64,000 nt of DNA, taken from the NCBI GenBank assembly GCA_026390135.1, contig JAPLGN010000046.1:1-64000 (forward strand), read 5' to 3'. This stretch comes from Campylobacterales bacterium (GTDB lineage Bacteria > Campylobacterota > Campylobacteria > Campylobacterales > Sulfurimonadaceae). Position 1 is the first letter of the stretch; each line of letters begins with the position of its first letter. The notes beneath the pieces are model-generated. The model did not search any database, was not told where the DNA came from, and saw only the letters and a program-made list of their open reading frames with translations. Positions 45,089 to 55,005 of this stretch are shown piece after piece. The position numbers and the translations under genes were made by a program.

Positions 45089-45651
45089 TGGACTTAAATT
45101 ATTTTGATGTGGCAGTTGGATCAATCGTATTATTGCTAGGGTTAAAAGGACTTTTGAATGGTTTTTCAAAAGAACTTTTTGGACTAATCGGAATTGTAGG
45201 CGGACTCTTTGTTGCTTCTCATATCGGTGGGGCCATTGGGAATTTTTTAAATAATCTACTCTTTAACTTCGAAACAACAACTGCCATCAACCTTATAGGT
45301 TTTGTTTTTAGTGTTGGTATTTTTTGGCTTCTTATGGTGGCATTGGGTGCTGGCTTTAAGCGCCTTAGTTCCCTTAGCGGACTGGGAAGTTTAGACCGAG
45401 CGTTAGGCTTTGTGGTGGGAGCAAGTAAATTCTTTTTTATCCTTTCTGTCATAATTTATGCTCTTTTTAGTGTCACTGCTATCCGTGAAAATTTTGGTGA
45501 AAAAATGAAAAGCAGTATCTTCTTTGAACCTATGTTTGCTACTGGTAATTTTATTTTACATATTGAAACAAAGGACGTCACAAGCCTCCTCGATTCCAAT
45601 GACAGTGATAAGAATATTTCCCATTCTTCATCCGATAAAAAGGAGAAATAA
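45088..45651 (+). CDS. CvpA family membrane protein
   Basis: 187 residues with four hydrophobic segments: 'AVGSIVLLLGLKGLLNGF', 'LFGLIGIVGGLFVASHIG', 'AINLIGFVFSVGIFWLLMVAL' and 'FFFILSVIIYALFS'. These and the 'LGSLDRALGFVVGASKF' loop are the CvpA signature. CvpA is linked to envelope homeostasis and colicin V production in E. coli. The polar C-terminus is serine/aspartate-rich. It lies between the GGDEF gene and fur in an apparent operon. Confidence 0.85.
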   Translation: MDLNYFDVAVGSIVLLLGLKGLLNGFSKELFGLIGIVGGLFVASHIGGAIGNFLNNLLFNFETTTAINLIGFVFSVGIFWLLMVALGAGFKRLSSLSGLGSLDRALGFVVGASKFFFILSVIIYALFSVTAIRENFGEKMKSSIFFEPMFATGNFILHIETKDVTSLLDSNDSDKNISHSSSDKKEK

Positions 45652-45655
45652 TCGC

Positions 45656-46132
45656 ATGGGCTCTTTAACTAATTTTACAGAACGCACTGTTGAATATGCG
45701 AAATTCTTAAACGATTTCAAACAACTTCTCAAAGAGAACAGTTTGAAATTTACCATACAGCGTGAAGTAATTTTAGAGATGTTATACAACTCTGACGAGC
45801 ATCTCACACCTGAAGGATTGCATCATCTCATCCAAGAAAAACACCCTGATTTAAACACCGGGATTGCAACTGTTTATCGTACCCTCTCGCTTCTTGAAGA
45901 TTCCGAGATGGTAACATCCCTCTCATTTGGGGCACAAGGCAAAAAATACGAGCTGGGTGCGAAGGATCATCATGATCACATAATCTGTACAAAATGTGGC
46001 AGTATTAGTGAATTCGTCGATGAAGAAATTGAGTCTAGACAGAAAAAAATTGCCGAAGAGCTTGGCTTTATAATGCAAGAACACTCAATGCAAATTTATG
46101 GCATTTGCAAATCATGCCAAACTAAAAAATAA
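45656..46132 (+). CDS. fur: ferric uptake regulator Fur
   Basis: 158 residues from ATG 45656, which has AGGAG upstream; the track's earlier start (45524) lies within cvpA. Winged-helix part: 'KFTIQREVILEMLYNSDEHLTPEGL' and 'GIATVYRTLSLLEDSEMV'. Metal part: 'KDHHDHIICTKCGSISEFVDEEIE' and 'YGICKSCQTKK' with two CxxC motifs. It represses iron uptake genes when iron is bound. The N-terminal extension of about 20 residues before the HTH is typical of Campylobacter and Helicobacter Fur. It is followed 12 bp later by lysS. Confidence 0.92.
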   Translation: MGSLTNFTERTVEYAKFLNDFKQLLKENSLKFTIQREVILEMLYNSDEHLTPEGLHHLIQEKHPDLNTGIATVYRTLSLLEDSEMVTSLSFGAQGKKYELGAKDHHDHIICTKCGSISEFVDEEIESRQKKIAEELGFIMQEHSMQIYGICKSCQTKK

Positions 46133-46144
46133 AGGGAATTTATT

Positions 46145-47668
46145 GTGACATTCGATAATCAATATGTAGTTCAACGAATTGAAAAAGCCAACCAATTGAG
46201 AGAGGCAGGAATCGATCCCTACGCAAACAACTCTGCACGGAATACTACCATTGAGAAATTCAATAACGTTAACTCAGATCTTTTTCAAAAAGAAGATAAA
46301 CGGGATGAACATCGTCACTATACCGTTGCAGGGCGTATTAAACTCTATCGCTTGATGGGAAAAGCGAGCTTTGTTAAAATTGAAGATGAGAGCGGAATGC
46401 TCCAAATTTACGTTGCGCGTGATAATCTTCCTGAGAATTTTTACAATGACATCTTTAAAAAACTCATTGAAGTCGGTGATATTATCGAAGTAAGCGGTTA
46501 TCCGTTTGTTACCCAGCAAGGTGAACTTTCACTTCATGTCGATACCTTAAAAATTCTTACCAAAGCCATTTCACCGCTCCCTGAAAAATTCCACGGAATT
46601 ACCGATAAAGAGATGCGCTACCGCCAACGCTATCTTGATCTCATTATGAATTCTGAAGTACGAAAAACCTTTCATATTCGTTCACGTGTCATCAGCTTAA
46701 CACGCCGTTTCTTTGAAGACAAAGGCTTCTTAGAAGTTGAAACACCAATGATGCACCCTATTGCAGGTGGAGCAAATGCCAAACCGTTCGTTACCCATCA
46801 TAATGCATTAGGTGTTGACCGTTTTTTACGAATTGCCCCGGAACTTTATCTCAAGCGTCTCATCGTCGGCGGATTTGAAGCGGTATTTGAAATCAATCGC
46901 AATTTTCGTAATGAAGGAATGGATGCAACCCATAACCCTGAGTTTACCTCTATCGAATTTTATTGGGCGTATAAAACCTACAAAGATTTGATTGTCATTA
47001 CCAAAGAGTATTTTGATTATCTTTTCGATCACTTGAATCTTCCTAAACGTCTTCCGTATGGTGATTTTGAGATTGATTTCGACCAATTTACTGAGATCGA
47101 ACTTATCAAAAGTCTGAGCGTTATCGGCGGCGTTCCTGAGAATATCGTTAATGATAAAGAAGCTATTTTAGAGTTTTTACGTTCTCAGAAACTTGAGGCA
47201 AAAGCAACCCTCAACTTAGGTCAGCTTCAAGGCGAACTTTTTGATGAATTTGTTGAGTCCAAGTTGATTAACCCAACATTTATCACCCATTATCCGGTTG
47301 AGATTTCTCCGCTTGCTCGTCGTAATGATGAGCGCCCAGAACTTACCGACCGTTTTGAACTCTTCATCGCAGGTCGCGAAATTGCCAATGCCTTTAGTGA
47401 GCTTAATGATCCGATCGATCAGCTAGAGCGTTTCAACGGGCAAATGGCTGCCAAAGAGTGTGGCGATGATGAAGCCCACGAGATGGATGAAGATTTCGTC
47501 ACTGCCCTATCCTATGGAATGGCCCCAACAGCAGGTCAGGGAATCGGAATCGATCGCCTTGTCATGATGCTTACCAATCAACACTCAATTCGGGATGTTT
47601 TACTCTTCCCAGCTATGAAACCACAAAATAACAATCTTAACAACGGAGAACACAATGAGCTTTCTTAA
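46145..47668 (+). CDS. lysS: lysyl-tRNA synthetase, class II
   Basis: 507 residues from a GTG start with GGGAA upstream. An N-terminal OB-fold anticodon-binding domain ('[25 protein letters not shown]') precedes the class II core. Motif 1 lies near '[21 protein letters not shown]', motif 2 is '[24 protein letters not shown]' and motif 3 is '[15 protein letters not shown]'. It charges tRNA-Lys. Order fur-lysS-glyA is common in Campylobacterota. It overlaps glyA by 14 bp. Confidence 0.96.
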   Translation: MTFDNQYVVQRIEKANQLREAGIDPYANNSARNTTIEKFNNVNSDLFQKEDKRDEHRHYTVAGRIKLYRLMGKASFVKIEDESGMLQIYVARDNLPENFYNDIFKKLIEVGDIIEVSGYPFVTQQGELSLHVDTLKILTKAISPLPEKFHGITDKEMRYRQRYLDLIMNSEVRKTFHIRSRVISLTRRFFEDKGFLEVETPMMHPIAGGANAKPFVTHHNALGVDRFLRIAPELYLKRLIVGGFEAVFEINRNFRNEGMDATHNPEFTSIEFYWAYKTYKDLIVITKEYFDYLFDHLNLPKRLPYGDFEIDFDQFTEIELIKSLSVIGGVPENIVNDKEAILEFLRSQKLEAKATLNLGQLQGELFDEFVESKLINPTFITHYPVEISPLARRNDERPELTDRFELFIAGREIANAFSELNDPIDQLERFNGQMAAKECGDDEAHEMDEDFVTALSYGMAPTAGQGIGIDRLVMMLTNQHSIRDVLLFPAMKPQNNNLNNGEHNELS

Positions 47669-48902
47669 AGAATTCGATAACGAAATTTACGCCCTATGTG
47701 AGCAAGAGCTCGAACGCGAAACGGATCATTTAGAGATGATCGCTTCAGAAAACTTCACCCTCCCCGCCGTCATGGAAGCGATGGGAAGTATATTTACAAA
47801 CAAATATGCCGAAGGATACCCTGGAAAACGATACTACGGCGGATGTGAATACGCGGATGGTGTTGAGCAACTGGCAATTGACCGCGCATGTAAACTTTTT
47901 GGATGTAACTATGCAAACGTACAACCCCACTCAGGTTCATCTGCAAATGGTGCAGTATATGCTGCATTATTGCAAGCGGGAGATAAATTATTAGGGATGG
48001 ATCTTAGCCACGGTGGGCACTTAACCCATGGTTCAAAAGTCAGTTTTTCCGGTAAAAACTATCACAGTTTTTCATATGGTGTAGAACTTGATGGATGCAT
48101 TAATTATGAGCGTGTCTTGGATATCGCCAAAATTGTACAGCCTAAAATTATTGTGTGTGGTGCTTCAGCGTATGCACGTGAAATCGATTTTGCTAAGTTT
48201 CGCGAAATCGCTGATGCGGTTGGAGCAATTTTGTTTGCCGACATCGCGCACATTGCAGGTCTCGTGTGTGCTGGAGAGCACCCAAGCCCGTTCCCTCATG
48301 CACATATTGTGACAACCACCACTCACAAAACCCTTGCCGGTCCTCGCGGCGGTATGATTATGACCAATGATGAAGAGATTGCCAAAAAAATAAATTCTGC
48401 TATCTTCCCAGCTCTTCAAGGCGGACCATTGGTTCACGTTATTGCAGCCAAAGCAGTTGGATTTAAATACAACCTCTCACCTGAGTGGAAAGTCTACGCA
48501 AAACAAGTCAAAGCTAATGCAAAAGTTCTCGCTGAAGTATTAATTAAACGCGGATATGACATTGTCAGCGGTGGAACCGACAATCATCTTATCTTGGTCT
48601 CTTTCTTGAATAAATCATTTAGCGGTAAAGAAGCCGATGCAGCTCTTGGACGTGCGGGAATTACCGTCAATAAAAATACCGTTCCGGGAGAAACACGTTC
48701 ACCGTTTATCACTTCAGGTATCCGTATCGGAAGCCCTGCCCTTACATCACGCGGGATGAAAGAAAAAGAGTTTGAAATTATTGCGAATAAAATTGCCGAT
48801 GTTTTGGATGATATTGAGAATACAACTGCCCAAGAAGCTATAAAAGAAGAGTTAAAAGCACTTGCACGCGGATTTATTATCTATACACAATCTACCTATT
48901 AA
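47655..48902 (+). CDS. glyA: serine hydroxymethyltransferase
   Basis: 415 residues: '[21 protein letters not shown]', '[20 protein letters not shown]', '[19 protein letters not shown]', the PLP lysine in '[17 protein letters not shown]' and '[27 protein letters not shown]'. It converts serine and tetrahydrofolate to glycine and methylene-THF. Start ATG has CGGAG upstream inside lysS. It is part of the fur-lysS-glyA run. Confidence 0.97.
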   Translation: MSFLKEFDNEIYALCEQELERETDHLEMIASENFTLPAVMEAMGSIFTNKYAEGYPGKRYYGGCEYADGVEQLAIDRACKLFGCNYANVQPHSGSSANGAVYAALLQAGDKLLGMDLSHGGHLTHGSKVSFSGKNYHSFSYGVELDGCINYERVLDIAKIVQPKIIVCGASAYAREIDFAKFREIADAVGAILFADIAHIAGLVCAGEHPSPFPHAHIVTTTTHKTLAGPRGGMIMTNDEEIAKKINSAIFPALQGGPLVHVIAAKAVGFKYNLSPEWKVYAKQVKANAKVLAEVLIKRGYDIVSGGTDNHLILVSFLNKSFSGKEADAALGRAGITVNKNTVPGETRSPFITSGIRIGSPALTSRGMKEKEFEIIANKIADVLDDIENTTAQEAIKEELKALARGFIIYTQSTY

Positions 48903-48957
48903 AAACTATCGCTCCTGTTGGGGCAAAAATAGAGATGCGATACAAGGAGTTTAAATT

Positions 48958-49500
48958 ATGACATCAATGGATATAAAACTTATCAAAATGATCTCGGATC
49001 ATTATTGGCTTAAACACGATACTATGGTTGATAAGATCGAGTTTAAAGGGCGTACTTTTTACAATAAATACGAAAAAATATCTAAACCTATAACTCAAGC
49101 ACTCATTGATCAACATCATAAAAAACAGATTACTATTGCTCATTCTCTTATCAATCAATTTGGTAAAGTAGAAAATATTGTTATTGATTATAACGGTACG
49201 GATACTCAACGCTTCTATCATAAGGCACAATTATTGCTTAGAGAAGAAGGATATATTAATTTTACCGCTTTTGAGACAAAAACACCGGGACATTTGCATG
49301 TGTATATCCACAAAGGGCATACAACGTTGCAAGAAGCGATTCAATTGGGTAAGATGCTTTCATTAAAACTTGCTGCCAAGCAGCCAAAACAGTGGCGAAT
49401 GTTCCCAGCGGATGATTTACCACCAGAGTATAACATTCTTAATCTGCCCTACGAAGTCTACTCGAAAGAACGTGGTGCTGCGTGGTCAAAGCACCTATAA
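48958..49500 (+). CDS. DUF1882 protein, Campylobacterota-specific
   Basis: 180 residues: 'MDIKLIKMISDHYWLKHDTMVDKIEFKGRTFYNKYEKI' at the start and 'PGHLHVYIHKGHTTLQEAIQLGKMLSLKLA' with 'WRMFPADDLPPEYNILNLPYEVY' near the end match DUF1882 proteins found beside glyA in Campylobacterota. The C-terminal half resembles primase-polymerase-like small domains, but this is only an impression. It is 55 bp after glyA, with AAGGAG before the ATG. Function unknown. Confidence 0.8.
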   Translation: MTSMDIKLIKMISDHYWLKHDTMVDKIEFKGRTFYNKYEKISKPITQALIDQHHKKQITIAHSLINQFGKVENIVIDYNGTDTQRFYHKAQLLLREEGYINFTAFETKTPGHLHVYIHKGHTTLQEAIQLGKMLSLKLAAKQPKQWRMFPADDLPPEYNILNLPYEVYSKERGAAWSKHL

Positions 49501-49629
49501 TGAACGCCCATTGGAGTAAAAACCCAACAGGCTGCGCTAACGCTGAGTTTCACCCTAAGGGTACTTTGTCTTCAGCAGAAAGCCCACGCATAGTAAACCA
49601 TGCTTTAAAACATACATTAGGAGACTAAA
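49501..49629. other. structured intergenic sequence between DUF1882 and SPOR genes
   Basis: Contains AACAGGCTGCGCTAACGCTGAG, the palindrome CACCCTAAGGGTA, and TCTTCAGCAGAAAGCC, which can pair back to the first segment (GGCT/AGCC and CTGA/TCAG). It is not AT-rich like its neighbours. It resembles a degenerate REP-like element or an attenuator. No coding frame is apparent. Confidence 0.4.
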
Positions 49630-50472
49630 ATGGAAGAAAAAAACGAACTTAACGACATTATTCTAAATAAAAGCGGCTCAAGTACAGGAAGTAAAAAGCT
49701 GTTACTGGCCATTGCTACTTTGACGCTTATTCTTATCATTGTATTAGTCATTATGAACTCACTTAAAAATGATGTAGTTCAAAAGGCTCCTCAAGCCATT
49801 CTTCCACCTGAGCCCAGTGCGCCAACAGAAATCATTAATGATCCATTATTTGAACCTGTAGAAGTGATTCAAGAAGGTAATGAAAGTGCAAAAACTCAAA
49901 CATTAGATCAAGTTGCACAGAAAATTAAAGAAGAATCACTGCAAAACGCACCATCCAGTCAACCTACAGTTGTTCAAGCTGCACCGGCTGTAATAACACC
50001 TGTAAAAACTACTCCTGAAGCAAAATCTGTTACACAAAAAACAGTTGCTCAGCCAACTATTGCAAAAGCTCAAAAAGTTGAAGCAAAAACAATACAAGCA
50101 GCACCGGTGAAACAAGAACCTAAAAAAGTGGTTCAACCAAAAATAGTTCCGAAAGCCGCTCCCGTTGTAAAAGCTCCGGCAACAATCGTTCCTGCACCCA
50201 AAACACCTGAGCCAAAAGCTGAAGTAAAAACTGTACCGGCAGTTACGAATACCGGTACTGTCTATTTTATCCAAGTCGGTTCATTTGCTAAAGAGCCAAG
50301 TAAGGTTCTAATAGACCGTTTGAATGCCAGTGGACTGAAATATACTACTCAAAAAACAGGTGAAACTACCAAAGTTTTAGTGGGACCGTTCCAAGGGGAA
50401 AAAGCTGTACAGGATGCGATGAGTAATATTCATCAAAATATCGAAGCCAAAGCGTTCAAGATAAAGGGATAA
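49630..50472 (+). CDS. SPOR-domain membrane protein
   Basis: 280 residues. A short cytoplasmic N-terminus and one transmembrane helix 'LLLAIATLTLILIIVLVIM' lead to a long Ala/Pro/Lys-rich periplasmic linker (about 50-200). The C-terminal SPOR domain is 'VYFIQVGSFAKEPSKVLIDRL' with 'KVLVGPFQGEKAVQDAM'. SPOR domains bind denuded septal peptidoglycan, so a cell-division role (FtsN/DedD-like) is likely. It is followed immediately by trpE. Confidence 0.88.
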   Translation: MEEKNELNDIILNKSGSSTGSKKLLLAIATLTLILIIVLVIMNSLKNDVVQKAPQAILPPEPSAPTEIINDPLFEPVEVIQEGNESAKTQTLDQVAQKIKEESLQNAPSSQPTVVQAAPAVITPVKTTPEAKSVTQKTVAQPTIAKAQKVEAKTIQAAPVKQEPKKVVQPKIVPKAAPVVKAPATIVPAPKTPEPKAEVKTVPAVTNTGTVYFIQVGSFAKEPSKVLIDRLNASGLKYTTQKTGETTKVLVGPFQGEKAVQDAMSNIHQNIEAKAFKIKG

Positions 50473-50473
50473 T

Positions 50474-51886
50474 GTGATCCACTCTCACCGTTTCTCTCTA
50501 GACCAATTTGCTCCTATCGCGGTCTACGAAAAGTTAAAAGGGCTTTTTGCAGGTGAGCTTTCTTTTCTCCTCGAAAGTGCAGGCAATAGTAATGGAAACT
50601 ATACGATTATCGCACTGGGTGCACGTGAACGTCTACGCTATACGGATGGGCTAACTCACTACACCAATGCCAACAATGAGAGTATCATCTCTCACGAGTC
50701 TCCTTTTGAATTTTTAAAACGCTATTACAGTGCTATTGACTATGGTTTTTATCGCTCGAAAGCCAAAGAACTTGATATTGGTTATATTGATGGATTTATC
50801 GGTTATATTGGCTACGATATGGTTCAAGTTTTTGAGCCCACTCTAAAAGAATCTATGTCTACTCTTGAAGATCAGACTCATATTCCTGATATGGATTTAA
50901 TTTTACCAAAGTTGGTGGCGGTTGTCTCTCATAAATACTCTACCATTACCCTTATCAGTGCCCTATCAGAGTTTCAAGACCAATTTTTAACTCTTGAGCG
51001 TACCCTAAAATCACTCTACCACTATACTCCCCTCATACCCATTAAAAATGATACTGGTGGGGATTTTATTCATACGAAATCACACTTTTTTGAAATGATT
51101 GATGCCTCAAAAGAGATGATTCGAAGCGGTGATGTTTTCCAAATTTTAATGACCAATCGTTATATCCGTAATGCCACCGTTGATCCCTACAGCTTTTACC
51201 GTGTTTTACGGATTAAAAACCCTTCTCCCTATATGTATTTGATGGAGTACGGTGATTTTAGCATTGTTGGAAGTTCTCCTGAAGTTATGGTACGTCTGAG
51301 TGATGGGGACATATTATTACGCCCAATCGCCGGAACACGCAAACGCGGTGGAAGCAAGCAGCGTGATGCCGAATTGGAAGATGAGCTTTTGTCCGATCCT
51401 AAAGAATTAGCAGAGCATTTGATGCTTATTGATTTGGGGCGAAATGATGTCGGACGTGTGGCAAGCACAGGAACGGTACGGGTTGAAGAGATGATGCACG
51501 TGGAGCGTTATTCCCATGTCATGCATATCGTATCCGATGTTCACGCAACACTTCGTGACGATAAAGACATGTTCGATCTCTTAGCCGCTACCTTTACTGC
51601 CGGAACTATGACGGGTGCTCCTAAAATTCGCTCCATGGAACTCATTGCACAGCTCGAAGGTGTCAAAAGAGGTTTTTACAGTGGAACCATCGGCTATTTT
51701 GGTTTTGATGGCAATATGGACAGCGCCATTACGATTCGTACCGCACTTATCAAAGAAAATCAGATTATTCTCCAAGCAGGAGCCGGTATCGTTGCCGACT
51801 CTGTCCATGAACTTGAATATCTCGAAGTAACAAATAAACTAGGTGCCCTGACAAGTACCCTCGAAGATTTGATCGATCCTACGTGA
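50474..51886 (+). CDS. trpE: anthranilate synthase component I
   Basis: 470 residues from a GTG start one base after the SPOR stop. The feedback-site motif 'LLESA' lies near the N-terminus. The chorismate-binding domain shows 'GDVFQILMTNRY', 'NPSPYMYLMEYGDFSIVGSSPEVMV', 'RPIAGTRKRG', 'LIDLGRNDVGRV' and 'FTAGTMTGAPKIRSMELI'. It makes anthranilate from chorismate for tryptophan. The LLES motif favours TrpE over PabB. It overlaps aroE by the TGATG junction. Confidence 0.88.
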   Translation: MIHSHRFSLDQFAPIAVYEKLKGLFAGELSFLLESAGNSNGNYTIIALGARERLRYTDGLTHYTNANNESIISHESPFEFLKRYYSAIDYGFYRSKAKELDIGYIDGFIGYIGYDMVQVFEPTLKESMSTLEDQTHIPDMDLILPKLVAVVSHKYSTITLISALSEFQDQFLTLERTLKSLYHYTPLIPIKNDTGGDFIHTKSHFFEMIDASKEMIRSGDVFQILMTNRYIRNATVDPYSFYRVLRIKNPSPYMYLMEYGDFSIVGSSPEVMVRLSDGDILLRPIAGTRKRGGSKQRDAELEDELLSDPKELAEHLMLIDLGRNDVGRVASTGTVRVEEMMHVERYSHVMHIVSDVHATLRDDKDMFDLLAATFTAGTMTGAPKIRSMELIAQLEGVKRGFYSGTIGYFGFDGNMDSAITIRTALIKENQIILQAGAGIVADSVHELEYLEVTNKLGALTSTLEDLIDPT

Positions 51887-52677
51887 TGAATATTTTTACT
51901 ATCTTTGGTGATCCGGTAGCTCATTCCCGTTCACCGCTTATGCACAACACGGTTTTTAAAGCACTAGAAATAGATGCTTGCTATACCCGCACCCAGCTGA
52001 GTGATGGCGCAAAACTGCGTGATGTTTTTTTTGCCAAGGCTCTCAGTGGAGCGAATGTTACCGTCCCCCACAAAGAAACTGCATACACCCAATGCGATGA
52101 AGTTCGCGGTATTGCCCAAGAAATCGGTACGGTTAATACTCTTATCCTAGAAAATGATCGATTGATTGGTTACAACACCGATGCCGATGGTTTTATTGCA
52201 GCGATCCAATCCTTTGGACAACTCTCTACCGCATTGATTATCGGAGCTGGAGGGACAGCAAAAGCACTTGCCATTGCACTACAGCACCACGCAATCACCC
52301 CTACCATCCTTAATCGCTCCTCAGGACGGCTGGAGTATTTTAAAGAAAAAGGTTTTGAAGCCTACGATTGGGAGACATTCACGCCCCGTTCATTTGATCT
52401 TATTATCAATACAACCTCTGCAGGACTTACCGACAACCATCTACCCATTCCCATAGAACTTCTCACCGCATTACTCGCAACGTCTAAAGGAGCTATCGAC
52501 GTGATTTACGGTAAAGAAACTCCCTTTTTGGCCGAAGTCAAAAAAGTGAAGCTCCCCTATAAAGATGGCTCTGATATGTTGTTGGAACAAGGGGTGATTG
52601 CGAATGCTCTTTTTTTAAAGAGTACTGTTTCAGCCCAGCAGATTCGACCTATCATGAAACGAAGCTTTTTGTATTAA
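51886..52677 (+). CDS. aroE: shikimate dehydrogenase
   Basis: 263 residues from ATG 51886; the track's GTG 51883 lies inside the trpE stop region. 'IFGDPVAHSRSPLMHNTVF' binds shikimate, 'GANVTVPHKETAY' holds the catalytic Lys, then 'TVNTLILENDRLIGYNTDADGF' and NADP motif 'LIIGAGGTAKALAIAL'. It reduces 3-dehydroshikimate in the chorismate pathway, feeding the adjacent trpE product. A short perfect hairpin GCGTTA-TAA-TAACGC follows the stop. Confidence 0.95.
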   Translation: MNIFTIFGDPVAHSRSPLMHNTVFKALEIDACYTRTQLSDGAKLRDVFFAKALSGANVTVPHKETAYTQCDEVRGIAQEIGTVNTLILENDRLIGYNTDADGFIAAIQSFGQLSTALIIGAGGTAKALAIALQHHAITPTILNRSSGRLEYFKEKGFEAYDWETFTPRSFDLIINTTSAGLTDNHLPIPIELLTALLATSKGAIDVIYGKETPFLAEVKKVKLPYKDGSDMLLEQGVIANALFLKSTVSAQQIRPIMKRSFLY

Positions 52678-52678
52678 C

Positions 52679-52693
52679 GCGTTATAATAACGC
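52679..52693. promoter_or_regulatory. short palindrome in front of the modE operon
   Basis: GCGTTA-TAA-TAACGC lies between aroE and the unknown gene that precedes modE. It contains the CGTTAT and ATAACG half-sites seen in the modA operator, but overlapped rather than 12 bp apart. It also contains a TATAAT. It may be a weak terminator, a promoter or a regulator site. Confidence 0.35.
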
Positions 52694-52714
52694 ATCTTAA
52701 TCAAAAGGCTCACA

Positions 52715-53248
52715 ATGTGCCGTTTCAATCAAATCAACAATGATGAAAAAATCCTTCTTCACGATCAACTATTAGCTTATGCTGCAGCGGTCGGCGGAAA
52801 AAACTCTTTTTTAAAACTTATAGAAACCATCAAAAAAACAACTCCTAATCCGCTACTTTCAAAAACATCTCTCCTGCGATTTCCAAAAGGGATTATCAAA
52901 TGGAATAAAAGCATCCACCGCGACAATCTTACACTTTTAAGCATACAAATGAAGAACCGAAGTGAAGAGAATCAAAATCTTATGGCTCCAAAGGAGCATA
53001 GAACCTACAAAGACGTCACCAATATGCTTCGAGCACTGGGAACATTGACATTTACCATTATTATGAACACTGAAGCAGATGGAAAAGGGTTCGAAATTAA
53101 AGCCTTTGATATGCCTGACGGAGAAACGACGATTATGAATCCTTTCTTTGAAATTATTTTTTTCTGTCCTGTAAATACAACAAAAAAACTACTCAATTTT
53201 GAAGAAAAAGAAAGCGCTGATAGCGCTGACAGCATCGAAGAAGACTAA
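52715..53248 (+). CDS. hypothetical protein upstream of modE
   Basis: 177 residues, no family recognised. It has a basic first half (KTSLLRFPKGIIKWNKSIHRDN), then 'FTIIMNTEADGKGFEIKAFDMPDGETTIMNPFFEIIFFCPV' and an acidic tail 'ESADSADSIEED'. No signal peptide or membrane helix. It lies 6 bp before modE and probably shares its transcript, so a link to molybdenum metabolism is possible but unproven. Confidence 0.6.
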   Translation: MCRFNQINNDEKILLHDQLLAYAAAVGGKNSFLKLIETIKKTTPNPLLSKTSLLRFPKGIIKWNKSIHRDNLTLLSIQMKNRSEENQNLMAPKEHRTYKDVTNMLRALGTLTFTIIMNTEADGKGFEIKAFDMPDGETTIMNPFFEIIFFCPVNTTKKLLNFEEKESADSADSIEED

Positions 53249-53254
53249 ACAACA

Positions 53255-54031
53255 ATGAAGATTGACGGACGTTTTTGGCTCACTAAAGAGGGTCAAAGCT
53301 TTTTAGGTGCAGGGCGGATAGAACTGTTGGAGCGAATCGATCAAACCGGTTCCATCAACGCTGCTGCCAAAGAAATGAAAATGAGCTACAAAGCGGCATG
53401 GGAGCGAATCAACGGGATGAATCTCTTAGCCGACCAACCGTTGATCGATCGCCTCACAGGTGGTAAGGGTGGCGGAGGGACAAAACTCACCCCCTATGCC
53501 CGTGAACTAATCGCTACATTTCATCGATTTAACGAACTTCACCGTCAGTTCATCGACCGTTTCTCTGAAGCTGGAAATGATCCTGAACGCCTTGCCCGAA
53601 TCCTCAGCCGTACGTTTCTTACCACCAGTGCACGCAATCAGATCCCCTCAACATTACAAACCATCGAAACAAACGGCCTCCACTCTACCCTCACCCTTGC
53701 CCTTAGCGGTTCAGATGTGCTACGTTCCACCATCACTGCTAAATCCGTTGACAATATGGGGTTGGCTATCGGATGTGACACCTACGCAATCATCAAATCA
53801 AGCGATATTAATATCGTCTCAACACCACCTTCTTCCGATACCGCTGATAATATCCTCTCAGGCACTGTGGAAACCTTAGAAAGCTCAGGGGATAATATTG
53901 AAATTGGCCTCCGCCTAGATGGAAACACACTCCTCATCGCCCTCGAAAAACAAGATGCACTACAAAAGTTAAAAGTAGGTATGACCGCTTACGCAATTAT
54001 TTCACCGTTGCATATAATTATCGGGCTGTAA
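53255..54031 (+). CDS. modE: molybdate-responsive regulator ModE
   Basis: 258 residues. The N-terminal winged helix 'GAGRIELLERIDQTGSINAAAKEMKMSYKAAWERINGMN' is followed by the 'LTGGKGGGGTKLTPYARELI' wing typical of ModE. The C-terminal half has two TOBE (Mop) repeats: 'SARNQIPSTLQTIETNGLHSTLTLAL' and 'ADNILSGTVETLESSGDNIEIGLRLDG', which bind molybdate or tungstate. With the ligand it represses uptake genes such as modA downstream. E. coli ModE has the same domain order and similar length (262). Confidence 0.93.
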   Translation: MKIDGRFWLTKEGQSFLGAGRIELLERIDQTGSINAAAKEMKMSYKAAWERINGMNLLADQPLIDRLTGGKGGGGTKLTPYARELIATFHRFNELHRQFIDRFSEAGNDPERLARILSRTFLTTSARNQIPSTLQTIETNGLHSTLTLALSGSDVLRSTITAKSVDNMGLAIGCDTYAIIKSSDINIVSTPPSSDTADNILSGTVETLESSGDNIEIGLRLDGNTLLIALEKQDALQKLKVGMTAYAIISPLHIIIGL

Positions 54032-54127
54032 AAAATCCCATCATAGCCGTGATAATGGAAATTCAATTTGATGCCAAATTTCAAGAGTATGACAAATAAC
54101 AAAAATTAAGACATTTTTTTCTATAAT

Positions 54128-54153
54128 ACGTTATATCTTACAAAACATAACGT
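54128..54153. promoter_or_regulatory. ModE operator upstream of modA
   Basis: ACGTTATAT and ATAACGT frame the site; CGTTAT and ATAACG are 12 bp apart, the same spacing as in the E. coli modA operator. It directly follows a TATAAT (54122-54127), so ModE bound here would block the promoter. A second half-site, ATCGTTATAT, lies at 54204-54213 near the modA start. The rest of the 206-bp gap has no gene. Confidence 0.75.
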
Positions 54154-54237
54154 AATTGTCGCATTTTTAAATGAATGCTTTTTGCATTGTTGTGTTTGTA
54201 ATTATCGTTATATCAAAATAAACATAAAGGATTCTAC

Positions 54238-54996
54238 ATGAACCCGTTAAAACTCATACTCACCTCTCTCACTTTCGCTACTGCTCTCACAGCACAAACG
54301 ATTACTGTTGCCGCTGCGGCCAATATGAAATATGCGGTCACTGACATCGCGCAAGCATTTACCAAAGAATCAGGAATCGATGTAAAAATCATTACGGGAG
54401 CTTCTGGAAAACTAACACAGCAAATCATGAGTGGTGCTCCATACGATGCGTTTTTATCAGCAGATGTTGAGTTTCCAGCGAAACTTGCAAGCGGTGGATT
54501 TACAACTACACCTTCTCAAGTGTATGCGTTTGGAACACTTATCCTTTGGAGTGATACGGGAGTTGATTTATCCAAAGGGGTAGCTATTGTAGCGGATCCA
54601 TCGGTTAAAAAAATCGCCGTTGCTAATCCTAAAACAGCACCATATGGTATCGAAGCAATGAACGCGATGAAGTTTTACAAAGTGGGCAATGCCATTGAAG
54701 GCAAACTGATTATTGCCGAATCCATCTCTCAAGTTGGAGCGTACGTCACTACCAAAGCGGTAGATGTTGGTTTCATGGCGAAATCAATCGTCCTCTCCCC
54801 TGAAATGAAAAATGTCGGTAAATGGGTCGAAGTTGATCCAAAATCGTACAATACAATTGATCAGGCGATGGTAGGACTCAAAAATGGCTCACCTGAAAAC
54901 CAAATCGCCGCTAAAAAATTTATCCGTTTTATGTCATCGGCTAAAGCACTCGAAATCTTAAAAGCAAGCGGTTATGGCTTGCCTGTTAAAAAATAA
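54238..54996 (+). CDS. modA: molybdate ABC transporter substrate-binding protein ModA
   Basis: 252 residues. After the signal peptide (LILTSLTFATALTAQ) come 'ITVAAAANMKYAVTDIAQAF', 'DVKIITGASGKLTQQIMSGAPYDAFLSAD', 'VKKIAVANPKTAPYGIEAMNAMKF' and 'SQVGAYVTTKAVDVGFMAKSI', all standard ModA. Ligand-binding serines and alanines lie in the first two motifs. It captures molybdate in the periplasm. A ModE operator precedes it and a porin gene follows by 9 bp. modB and modC are not next to it. Confidence 0.93.
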   Translation: MNPLKLILTSLTFATALTAQTITVAAAANMKYAVTDIAQAFTKESGIDVKIITGASGKLTQQIMSGAPYDAFLSADVEFPAKLASGGFTTTPSQVYAFGTLILWSDTGVDLSKGVAIVADPSVKKIAVANPKTAPYGIEAMNAMKFYKVGNAIEGKLIIAESISQVGAYVTTKAVDVGFMAKSIVLSPEMKNVGKWVEVDPKSYNTIDQAMVGLKNGSPENQIAAKKFIRFMSSAKALEILKASGYGLPVKK

Positions 54997-55005
54997 GGAT
55001 ATTTT

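Noticed and set aside
45524-45655. Upstream extension of fur
   Set aside because: Lies inside cvpA in another frame and has no Fur similarity; ATG 45656 has the ribosome site.
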